Origin: Lysobacterales bacterium
Lineage (GTDB): Bacteria; Pseudomonadota; Gammaproteobacteria; Xanthomonadales; Xanthomonadaceae
Assembly (NCBI GenBank): GCA_019510125.1
Contig: JAEKKX010000019.1
Span: 26,970-90,969 of the forward strand
DNA length: 64,000 nucleotides
Reading direction: 5' to 3'
Shown here: positions 8,813 through 16,253 of the stretch, in pieces
Position numbering within the stretch: position 1 is the first letter of the stretch
Layout: every line of letters begins with the position of its first letter
The notes under the pieces: model-generated
Told to the model about the DNA's origin: nothing
Databases searched by the model: none
The model's input: the letters and a program-made list of their open reading frames with translations, nothing else
Position numbers and translations under genes: made by a program

Positions 8813-8905
8813 CGGGCCGGCGGCGGGGAGGCGCGAACCGCGCCCGGCTTGCGCATGATCAAGGCGCGGGGTCGCCGGGCTGCCTAGGCTGGCGCCCTCG
8901 TTCCT

Positions 8906-9673
8906 GTGCAGGGATCCGCCGTCGTGTCCATGTCTCCGTCCGCCGCGCTCGCCGCGCGCCTGCTGCCGCTGCTCGACCTCACCAGCCTCGGCGAAGACGA
9001 CACGCCCGCGGCGATCCGCGCCCTGTGCGACGCCGCGCGCCTGCCCGCCGGGCTGCCGGCGGCGCTGTGCGTGTATCCGGAATACGTGCTGGCGGTGCGC
9101 GAGGCGATGGCCGGCGCCGGGGTGAAAGTCGCGACGGTGGTGAACTTCCCCGACGGCGGCGACGATGCCGCGCGCATCGCCCGCGAGACCCGGCGCGCGA
9201 TCGCCGCCGGCGCCGACGAGATCGACCTGGTGCTGCCCTACCACGCGTTGATCGAAGGCCGCACCGATGCGGCGCGGCGCGGGGTCGACGCCTGCCGCGA
9301 GGTCTGCGACGGACGCGCGTCGCTGAAGCTGATCCTGGAGACCGGCGAACTGGGGTCGCCGGCGCGGATCCGCGCCGCCTGCCGGATCGGCCTGACCGCG
9401 GGCGTGGATTTCCTGAAGACCTCGACCGGCAAGGTCGCGGTCAACGCCACCCTCGACGCCGCGACGATCATGCTCGACGAGATCGCGGCCGGCGGCGGCC
9501 TGTGCGGTTTCAAGGCGGCCGGCGGTCTCCGCACGCTGGCCGCGGCGCAGGCCTACGTCGCGCTGGCCGAGGCCCGGTTGGGCGTCGAATGGGTGACGCC
9601 GGCGCGCTTCCGCATCGGCGCCAGCGGCCTGTTCACCGAGATCGCCGCCGCGCTCGCCGCGCCGGCCGCCTGA
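8906..9673 (+). CDS. deoC: Deoxyribose-phosphate aldolase
   Basis: The 255-residue class I aldolase splits 2-deoxyribose-5-phosphate into glyceraldehyde-3-phosphate and acetaldehyde. The Schiff-base lysine is K171 in FLKTSTGK and the assisting lysine is K203 in GFKAAGG; EIDLVLPY supplies the conserved Asp. The start could be the ATG at 8906 or the one at 8930; both precede the fold. A TAGGCT box just upstream could be a -10. It is followed 16 bases later by deoB, so the two should be co-transcribed for deoxynucleoside catabolism. Confidence 0.93.
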   Translation: MQGSAVVSMSPSAALAARLLPLLDLTSLGEDDTPAAIRALCDAARLPAGLPAALCVYPEYVLAVREAMAGAGVKVATVVNFPDGGDDAARIARETRRAIAAGADEIDLVLPYHALIEGRTDAARRGVDACREVCDGRASLKLILETGELGSPARIRAACRIGLTAGVDFLKTSTGKVAVNATLDAATIMLDEIAAGGGLCGFKAAGGLRTLAAAQAYVALAEARLGVEWVTPARFRIGASGLFTEIAAALAAPAA

Positions 9674-9689
9674 GCGGGGCCGGGCCGTC

Positions 9690-10922
9690 ATGCCGCGCGC
9701 CGTGTGGGTGGTGCTCGATTCGCTGGGCCTGGGCGCGGCGCCGGACGCCGACGCCTACGGCGACGCCGGCGCCGACACGTTCGGCCATATCGCCGCCGCC
9801 TGCGCCGAAGCGCCGCGCGGCCCGCTGCGGCTGCCCGCGCTGACCCGCCTGGGCCTGCCGCAGGCGCACGCGCAGGCGCGCGGCCGCGCGGCGGCCGGGT
9901 TCCTCGATCTGCCGCTGCCGCAGGCGAGCTGGGGCTTCATGGTCGAACGCGCCTGCGGCAAGGACACGCCGTCCGGCCACTGGGAAAGCATGGGCGTGGT
10001 GCTGGATCGCCCGTTCGGGCTGTTCCCGGCGCACGAACGCTCGTTCCCGCCCGAACTGCTGCGCGCCTTGATCGAGCAGGGCGACCTGCCCGGCGTGCTC
10101 GGCGACTGCCACGCCTCCGGCACCGAGATCATCGCCCGGCTCGGCGCCGAGCACATGGCCAGCGACAAGCCCATCGTCTACACCTCCGCCGACTCGGTGC
10201 TGCAGATCGCCGCGCACGAGGAGACCTTCGGCCTGCAGCGGCTGCACGCGCTGTGCGAGCTCGCGCGGCTGCTGCTGGCGCCCTACGACATCGGCCGGGT
10301 GATCGCGCGGCCCTTCACCGGCACCCCGGAGACCGGCTTCGCGCGCACCGGCCATCGTCGCGACTACGCGCTGCCGCCGCCGGCGCCGACGCTGTTCGAC
10401 GCCGTGGACGCGGCCGGTGGCGCGGTGATCGCGGTCGGCAAGATCGGCGACATCTTCGCCCACCGCGGCGTGGCGTCGGTGCGCCCGGCCAGCGGCCACG
10501 ACGCGCTGTTCGACGCGGCCCTGGCCGCGCTCGCGGGCGCGGGCGACGGCGCGCTGGTCGCGGTCAACTTCGTCGATTTCGACAGCGTGTACGGCCACCG
10601 CCGCGATCCGCTGGGTTACGGCGCCGCGCTCGAAGCCTTCGACGCGCGCCTGCCGGCGCTGCTCGCCGCGCTGCGTCCGGACGACCTGCTGGTGCTCAGC
10701 GCCGACCACGGCTGCGACCCGACCTGGCCCGGCAGCGACCACACCCGCGAGGCCGTGCCGCTGCTGGCGTACGCGCCGGGGCTGGCGCCGCGCGCGCTGG
10801 GCCGCCGCGACTCGTTCGCCGACCTCGGCCAGGGCCTCGCCACCCATCTGCGCCTGCCGCCGCTGGCGGCGGGCCGCTGTTTCCTCACCGAACGCGCTCC
10901 GGCGCAGGCGTCTTCCGCATGA
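9690..10922 (+). CDS. deoB: Phosphopentomutase
   Basis: The 410-residue product belongs to the alkaline-phosphatase-like metalloenzymes and interconverts (deoxy)ribose-1-phosphate and -5-phosphate. Visible motifs are the N-terminal metal site VVLDSLGLGAAPDA, the SGHWESMG substrate region, and C-terminal SADHGCDPTWPGSDHTREAVPLL with metal-binding Asp and His. Length is typical. The stop overlaps the start of deoD (ATGA at 10919), showing translational coupling in a deoC-deoB-deoD operon. Confidence 0.95.
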   Translation: MPRAVWVVLDSLGLGAAPDADAYGDAGADTFGHIAAACAEAPRGPLRLPALTRLGLPQAHAQARGRAAAGFLDLPLPQASWGFMVERACGKDTPSGHWESMGVVLDRPFGLFPAHERSFPPELLRALIEQGDLPGVLGDCHASGTEIIARLGAEHMASDKPIVYTSADSVLQIAAHEETFGLQRLHALCELARLLLAPYDIGRVIARPFTGTPETGFARTGHRRDYALPPPAPTLFDAVDAAGGAVIAVGKIGDIFAHRGVASVRPASGHDALFDAALAALAGAGDGALVAVNFVDFDSVYGHRRDPLGYGAALEAFDARLPALLAALRPDDLLVLSADHGCDPTWPGSDHTREAVPLLAYAPGLAPRALGRRDSFADLGQGLATHLRLPPLAAGRCFLTERAPAQASSA

Positions 10923-11632
10923 GCACACCGCACCTCGACGCCGATCCCGGCGCCATCGCCGACACCGTCCTGTTCCCGGGCGACCCGCTGCGCGCGCGCC
11001 ACATCGCCCGCGAATTCCTCGACGGCGCGGTCGAATTCAACGCCCGCCGCAACATGCTCGGCTACACCGGCACGTGGTGCGGGCGGCCGGTGTCGGTGCT
11101 GGGCAGCGGCATGGGCATCCCGTCGTCGGCGATCTACGCCACCGAACTCGCGCGCGTCTACGGCGTGCGCCGGATCGTGCGCCTGGGCACCTGCGGCGGC
11201 GTCGGCGACGTGGCCCTGGGCGACCTGCTGGTCGCGCAGGGCGCCAGCACCGACTCGCGCTTCAACCGCCTGCACTTCGGCGACCACGACCTCGCCGCGT
11301 GCGCCGATTTCGCGCTGCTGCGCGCGGTCGCCGACACCGCCGGCCGGCAATCGCTGCCGGTGCGCGTCGCCCACGTCTTCAGCACCGACTGCTTCTACGA
11401 CGGCGATCCGGACCTCGTCGCGCGGCTGCGCCGGCACCGCATCCTCGGCATCGACATGGAATCGGCCGGGCTGTACGGACTGGCGATGCGCGAGGGCGTC
11501 GCCGCGCTGGCGCTGCTGACCGTCAGCGACCATCTCGAACGCGACGAGCACATGCCCGCGGACGAACGCGAACGCGGGCTCGCGCGGATGACCGCGCTGG
11601 CGCTCGACAGCCTCTGCGGAGCGCCGGCATGA
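10919..11632 (+). CDS. deoD: Purine nucleoside phosphorylase DeoD
   Basis: The 237-residue product is a family 1 nucleoside phosphorylase most like DeoD. Phosphate-site motifs are LFPGDPLRARHIA and VRLGTCGGVG; GIDMESAGLY binds the sugar, and TVSDHLER carries the catalytic Asp. It releases the base and gives (deoxy)ribose-1-phosphate, which feeds deoB. The ATG overlaps the deoB stop, and its own stop overlaps the decarboxylase start (ATGA at 11629). I favour DeoD over uridine phosphorylase from the MSTPHL and FPGDPLRA start, but specificity would need an assay. Confidence 0.88.
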   Translation: MSTPHLDADPGAIADTVLFPGDPLRARHIAREFLDGAVEFNARRNMLGYTGTWCGRPVSVLGSGMGIPSSAIYATELARVYGVRRIVRLGTCGGVGDVALGDLLVAQGASTDSRFNRLHFGDHDLAACADFALLRAVADTAGRQSLPVRVAHVFSTDCFYDGDPDLVARLRRHRILGIDMESAGLYGLAMREGVAALALLTVSDHLERDEHMPADERERGLARMTALALDSLCGAPA

Positions 11633-13551
11633 GCGCCGATCCCGCGCTGTACCCGTGCTTCCTCGGTCCGTACGCCGAGAACGACGACCTGCTGGAATCG
11701 CTGGTCGTCGGCTTCCTGCGCGACCACGTCTACTGGCGCCGCAATCTGCATCCCGAGGACGCGCCGGCGATCCCCACCGGCGCCAACCGCCGCGCGGACT
11801 ACACCGACTTCGAATCGCGGCTGCGGCACGAGCTGCACCAGTTGTCGGCGGCGCTCAAGCGCAGCGTGCCGTTCCACAGTCCGCGCTACATCGGCCACAT
11901 GGTCAGCGACCTGCTGCTGCCCGGGCTGGTCGCGCAGATGCTGGCGCTGCCGTACAACCCCAACAACGTCAGCGCCGACGCCGCGCCGGTCACCATCGAC
12001 CTGGAGCTGAAGGCCGGCCTGCAGCTTGCGGCGATGGTCGGCTACGCCAGCGATCCCGCCCGGCCCGACTGTGCGTTCGGCCATCTCACCTCCGGCGGCA
12101 CGCTGGCGAACGTGCAGGGCCTGCGCCTGGCGCTGGCGCTGAAGGCGTTCCCGGTGGCGCTGCGCGCGGCGGGCGCGCCGCTGCCGGAGCTGCCCGACGA
12201 CGACTGGGCCGCGTTCAACCTGCTGCCGGCCGAGGCGACCGCGCTGTACGCGCGCTGGGGCGATGCGCTGGCCGCTATGCCCGCCGACGAACGCGCGCGC
12301 TGGTCGCGCCGGGTCGAGGACGCGCGGCTGGAGACGCTGGGGCTCGCGGCGTTTCTCGCGCGGCATCCGGCGCTGTCGACGCCGCTGGTGTTCGCGCCGG
12401 CCACCGCGCACTACTCGTGGAGCAAGGGCGCGAAGCTGCTCGGGCTCGGCCGCGCCCAGTTGCGGTTGATCCCCGGCAAGGCGATGCGGCTGGACCTCGA
12501 CGCGCTGGCCGATGCGCTCGACGCCTGCCGCCGCGCGCGCCAGCCGGTGCTGATGACCGTCGGTGTGCTCGGCAGCACCGAGTTCGGCACGATCGATCCG
12601 CTCGACGGCCTCGCCGACCTGCGCGACCGCCTGCGCCGCGAGGGGCTGGGCATGGCGCTGCACCTGGACGCCGCCTGGGGCGGCTATCTGGCGACCCTGT
12701 TCCGCGGCCCCGGCGGCGGCCTGCGCAGCGCCGACGCGGTCGGCGCCGAGTTCGCGTCGTTCCCGAGTCCCGCGGTCCACGCCGCAGTCGGCGCGATGCC
12801 GCGCATGGACGCGATCACCATCGACCCGCACAAGCTCGGCTACCTGCCGTACGGCGCCGGCGCGTTCCTGTGCCGCGACCAGCGCGCGATCGGGCTGCTG
12901 TCCGAAGGTGCGGACTACGTGTTCGACCGTGTCGCCGACGGCGACTACTTCCAGCGCCACCGCCAGCTCGGCCGCTACATTCCCGAAGGCTCCAAGCCCG
13001 GCGCGATGGCCGCGGCGGTGTACGTCACCCACCGGGTGATGCCGCTGGACCACGCCCATTTCGGCCGCCTGCCGGCGCAGAGCATCCGCAACACCGAGGC
13101 GTTCCTCGCCGCCGCCGACCGCTTCATCGCGCGGATCGCGCCGCGGGCGACGGCAGTGGTGCCGTTCGCGCCGGACAGCAACCTCGTCTGCCTCGCGATC
13201 AATCCGCACGGCAACCGCGACGTGGCGGCGATGAACCGTTTCGTGCGCGGCCTGCATCGCGCGCTCAGCGCCGATCCGACCAAGCCGCTGCAGCTCGGCG
13301 AGCACTTCGGCTCGATCACCACGCTGCGCCGCGAGACCATGGGCGAGGCCGACACCGCGCGCGTGCTGGCGGCGCTCGGCCTGCCCGCGGACGCGCTCGA
13401 CGACGCCGATCCCGACCGCGACCGGCTGGTGATCCTGCGCCACACGCTGATGAATCCGTTCCTGCTCGACGGCAACGGCGAGAGCGTCTACATCGAGGGC
13501 TATTTCGACTTCCTGGCGCGGCTGATCGCGGCGCCGCCGGTCGACGTTTGA
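11629..13551 (+). CDS. Group II PLP-dependent decarboxylase
   Basis: The 640-residue product is a fold-type I pyridoxal-phosphate decarboxylase of the glutamate/aromatic amino acid family. The PLP lysine is K402 in TIDPHKLGYLPYGAGAF; FGHLTSGGTLANVQGLRLAL binds the cofactor phosphate, and HLDAAWGGY has the Asp that contacts the pyridine nitrogen. It is longer than the usual 450-500 residues, with additions in the middle (a 170-250 helical region) and at the C-terminus. It starts inside the deoD stop, an unexpected partner for a nucleoside operon. The substrate is unknown; tyrosine, tryptophan, glutamate or diaminobutyrate-type acids are candidates. Confidence 0.9.
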   Translation: MSADPALYPCFLGPYAENDDLLESLVVGFLRDHVYWRRNLHPEDAPAIPTGANRRADYTDFESRLRHELHQLSAALKRSVPFHSPRYIGHMVSDLLLPGLVAQMLALPYNPNNVSADAAPVTIDLELKAGLQLAAMVGYASDPARPDCAFGHLTSGGTLANVQGLRLALALKAFPVALRAAGAPLPELPDDDWAAFNLLPAEATALYARWGDALAAMPADERARWSRRVEDARLETLGLAAFLARHPALSTPLVFAPATAHYSWSKGAKLLGLGRAQLRLIPGKAMRLDLDALADALDACRRARQPVLMTVGVLGSTEFGTIDPLDGLADLRDRLRREGLGMALHLDAAWGGYLATLFRGPGGGLRSADAVGAEFASFPSPAVHAAVGAMPRMDAITIDPHKLGYLPYGAGAFLCRDQRAIGLLSEGADYVFDRVADGDYFQRHRQLGRYIPEGSKPGAMAAAVYVTHRVMPLDHAHFGRLPAQSIRNTEAFLAAADRFIARIAPRATAVVPFAPDSNLVCLAINPHGNRDVAAMNRFVRGLHRALSADPTKPLQLGEHFGSITTLRRETMGEADTARVLAALGLPADALDDADPDRDRLVILRHTLMNPFLLDGNGESVYIEGYFDFLARLIAAPPVDV

Positions 13552-13629
13552 TCGCTCGCCGCGCGGTCGCCCGTTGCGGGGTCGCCCGTCGCGGGATCGC
13601 TCGCGGCGTCGTCGCGGCGGCGCGACGGC

Positions 13630-14661
13630 TCAGCGCCGCAGCCGCGCCGCCAGCGCCGGGTCGAGGCTCGCCAGGAATGCCTCGACGGCGCGGGTGTAGG
13701 CGTTGTCCTCGCCGAGCTCCTTGTTGATCGCGCCGTGGCCCATCGGCTCGGGCAGCACCTCGGCGCGCAGGCCGAGAGCGCGGCTCTTGCGGGCGTAGGC
13801 GTCGGCTTGGCCGCAGGGATCGTCCTTGCGCTGGGTCGAGCACACGCCCAGCCACGGCGCCGCGGTGCGATCGAGCCGGTGGTACGGCGACGCCGCCTTC
13901 CAGCCGGCCTCGTCGTCGCCGAAGGCTTCCAGGTAGCGCTGCTTGAGGAAGGGATAGACGTTCGGCATCTGGGTCACGACGTCGATCGCGCCGGCATCCA
14001 GCGACACCGTGCCCAGCAGCGGGCGCACCCCGGCCTGCCGCCGCAGCGCGTCGTCGGCGTTGACCAGCGACACCAGGTGGGCGCCGGCCGAATGGCCCAT
14101 CAGCACGACCTTCGCCGGATCGCCGCCCCACTCGGCGGCGTGCGCCTGCACGTAGGCGGTCGCGCGCGCGATTTCGCCGCCCTGCGCGCGCGCGTCGGCG
14201 CCGTCGTTGACCATCGGGTAGTTCGCCGACACGAACACGACGCCCTGCGAGACCCAGCGCGCGACCTTGTTGGCGGTGACGCCCGCCATCGCCTTGTCGC
14301 CGACGCACCAGCCGCCGCCGTGGACCATGACGATCACCGGCGCGCCGCCGCGCGCGGCCGGTTTCGGCAGATACACGTCGAGCCGCTCGCGCGGCGCCGG
14401 CCCGTAGGCGATGTCGGCGCGATCCGGCGCCGGCCCGTGTTCGCGCCCCTGCATGCGCTCGCCCAGCCGGTCCACCCGCTTCGCCCAGTCGGCGCAGCTC
14501 ATCGCCCCGCCGAAGGCGCTGCCCATGCCGTCGTCGCCGCCCGCGCGCTGCTGCATGCGCTCGCGCATGCGTTCGCGCAGCGGCCCGGCGCGCAGGTCGG
14601 ACGCGGACACCGCGGCCAGTGCGGCGAGGGTGGCGACGGAGACGAAGACGGCGGCTTTCAT
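13630..14661 (-). CDS. Secreted alpha/beta hydrolase (esterase/BD-FAE type)
   Basis: The 343-residue product has a signal peptide (about 1-21), then an Arg/Met-rich stretch (RERMRERMQQR), then a hydrolase domain. The oxyanion motif is VHGGGW, the nucleophile elbow GHSAGAH, and the acid and His lie in the C-terminal third (PMGHGAINKEL). Family knowledge points to a periplasmic or secreted carboxylesterase related to kynurenine formamidase-like or feruloyl-type esterases. The start at 14661 gives the signal peptide. It is convergent with the decarboxylase gene. Confidence 0.88.
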   Translation of the reverse strand: MKAAVFVSVATLAALAAVSASDLRAGPLRERMRERMQQRAGGDDGMGSAFGGAMSCADWAKRVDRLGERMQGREHGPAPDRADIAYGPAPRERLDVYLPKPAARGGAPVIVMVHGGGWCVGDKAMAGVTANKVARWVSQGVVFVSANYPMVNDGADARAQGGEIARATAYVQAHAAEWGGDPAKVVLMGHSAGAHLVSLVNADDALRRQAGVRPLLGTVSLDAGAIDVVTQMPNVYPFLKQRYLEAFGDDEAGWKAASPYHRLDRTAAPWLGVCSTQRKDDPCGQADAYARKSRALGLRAEVLPEPMGHGAINKELGEDNAYTRAVEAFLASLDPALAARLRR

Positions 14662-14921
14662 GGCGGGCGCTCCCGGGGCGCGGATCGAGGTAGGCGCCAG
14701 CCTAGCGCGGGGCCCCGGGGAAAGGATGTCGAAATGTGTCCGGCGCGAGGCCGGCGCGTCCATGTCGTCGGACGCTGGCGATAGTGCCGCCGCTCGCCGA
14801 GGCCACGCGCCTTCACGGCAGAGCCGGTGCGCAGGTGGAATGCGGGCGTTCTCGCGGCTTTTTGAGAGCAAAAAAAACCTGCACGCATACCCTCCCGGTG
14901 CGCCTGCAACGAAGGATCGAC

Positions 14922-15578
14922 ATGCTCTTCCATCGACTCGCTTCCCACTTCTTTCCGGCGTGCCTCCTGCTGTTCCTGGCACTGGGTGCGTCCGCGTGTT
15001 CCAGACTGGAGTCCCTGTTCATGACCGACGACAACGCATCCACGATCCCTGTTCGCGAGCAGCCGCATCCGCAGCAGGCGTATCAACTGACGATGACCAT
15101 CGAGAATGCACCGGGGCCGTTCGGCGTGATCACGGGCAATGCGCAGTACGACGTCTCGAACGAGGACGAATGCGGCAAGGTCGATCCAGTGGCGGGTGTT
15201 GCCGGCCGCATCACCCATCTGCCCGATCTGACCTGGACGCCGGTCGGCGCCAATACCTACGAAGCCATCGTTTACGCGGATCGCCTGCTCGATGAGGATT
15301 ACTACGGCAAGGGCGTCTGCCATTGGGCGTTCAAGGGGGCGGCCGGCATCCTGCGCGCAACGGGCGACGAGCGCGAGACGCGGTTCATGCCGGCGATGGA
15401 CTACGACGAAATCTTCGCCGGGAAGACGAAGGTGCTGTATTTCTGGGGCGGATACTACCCAAACGCAAAATATGCGAATTACGCCGATTACGGAGACGCA
15501 GACCTCTCGAAAGTGCCCGAAGCGGATAGAAGCGAATTCTTCGTTGTCACCCTTGCTGCCAGGAAGTTGCAAACATGA
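14922..15578 (+). CDS. Lipoprotein, candidate X-T4SS immunity protein (X-Tfi)
   Basis: The 218-residue product has a lipoprotein-type signal ending in ...GASAC (Cys at about 26). The mature part is a beta-rich domain with motifs AYQLTMTIENAPGPFGVITGNAQY, DECGKV, and YADRLLDEDYYGKGVCHW. I associate this type with exported lipoproteins paired with toxic effectors in Lysobacter and Xanthomonas, but that is recall, not a search. GAAGGA sits 5 bases before the ATG at 14922. Its stop overlaps (ATGA at 15575) the start of a broken lipase-effector gene, the immunity-then-effector order typical of X-T4SS pairs. It now looks like an orphan immunity gene. Confidence 0.7.
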   Translation: MLFHRLASHFFPACLLLFLALGASACSRLESLFMTDDNASTIPVREQPHPQQAYQLTMTIENAPGPFGVITGNAQYDVSNEDECGKVDPVAGVAGRITHLPDLTWTPVGANTYEAIVYADRLLDEDYYGKGVCHWAFKGAAGILRATGDERETRFMPAMDYDEIFAGKTKVLYFWGGYYPNAKYANYADYGDADLSKVPEADRSEFFVVTLAARKLQT

Positions 15579-15769
15579 GCATGGCTTCCCAGCAGTAGGC
15601 CGATCTATCCAGAGATGCTTACGTCAATCGGGAGATCGGTACGCGGTCACCGGCCAGTCGCGAATTCGATACCTTCGATGGCGTCAAATACGATATCCTC
15701 GAGCACTACCGCGACGGCTCGAACGGCTGCGCCGGTACCATCTACCAGCGCATGGATACCGGCGACATC
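15575..15769 (+). pseudogene. Remnant of a lipase-type X-T4SS effector
   Basis: From the ATG at 15575 the frame reads MSMASQQ, hits TAG at 15596-15598, then continues [14 protein letters not shown] ... [15 protein letters not shown] ... [13 protein letters not shown]. This is the N-terminal signature of Xanthomonadaceae lipase-like effectors, where QQYADLS and GTIYQR.DTGEIVVAHRGTE are expected (from memory of the family). The TAG replaces the usual Tyr codon. After DTGDIV the lipase sequence is lost and the frame passes into a CsrA-like sequence. So the gene is broken twice: by a nonsense codon and by loss of its catalytic part. Confidence 0.65.
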
Positions 15770-16120
15770 GTGCGCCTGACGATCCGATCCAAGCTGCACA
15801 ATCACTACACGGTGGCGATCGCCGCCCCGGATCACATCGCGATCCTCGACGAGGCCGATGCGGTCGTCCCGCCGCTCCATCGCAGGCCACATCGCAAGCA
15901 CTGCTACCTGGTGTCGATGCTGTCCGGCGAGTCCTTGCGGATCGGCGAGGACGTGACGGTGTCGTTCGGCGAGGACCGCTACAGAGGCCCGCAGCGGGCA
16001 CGGTTCGGCAACCAGGTGCGCATCGGCATCCATGCACCGCGGGAGGTGCCCGTGCATCGCGAGGAGATCTGCTGGCGTATCCGATACGAGGCGCATGACC
16101 GGCCCGGGATGGCGGCTTGA
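15752..16120 (+). CDS. Divergent CsrA-like protein
   Basis: The 122-residue frame has a CsrA-like domain at about residues 51-112. [12 protein letters not shown] matches the second strand of CsrA, and [11 protein letters not shown] followed by VHREEI matches the third to fifth strands; R103 is the counterpart of the RNA-binding R44. About eight residues are inserted between strands two and three, and the first strand reads YLVSML where CsrA has LTRR, so the two N-terminal RNA-binding arginines are missing. Residues 8-50 are not recognised. The true start is uncertain: the ATG at 15752 belongs to the lipase remnant, and GTG at 15770 is another choice. It may be a real regulator or part of a decayed fusion. 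Confidence 0.6.
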   Translation: MDTGDIVRLTIRSKLHNHYTVAIAAPDHIAILDEADAVVPPLHRRPHRKHCYLVSMLSGESLRIGEDVTVSFGEDRYRGPQRARFGNQVRIGIHAPREVPVHREEICWRIRYEAHDRPGMAA

Positions 16121-16253
16121 TTGGGGCGTCAAAAATGCTGGATACCGCTTCAGCGTCGCAGGCCTTGAGCGCGTCCAATTGGAAGATGTCATCTCTGGTC
16201 ACTGCCGCGCCGCCAGCGCATGACCACTCACGATCGAAGAGGGAAGAGGCTCG

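Noticed and set aside
5600..9691. A very long minus-strand open frame across rtcB, the unknown ORF and rtcA
   Set aside because: Pure antisense shadow; the plus-strand genes there match RtcB and RtcA over their full lengths.
14850..14885. TTTTTG-AGAG-CAAAAA as a terminator
   Set aside because: Short AT-only stem at the upstream side of the lipoprotein gene and not at the end of any gene; more likely part of its AT-rich promoter.
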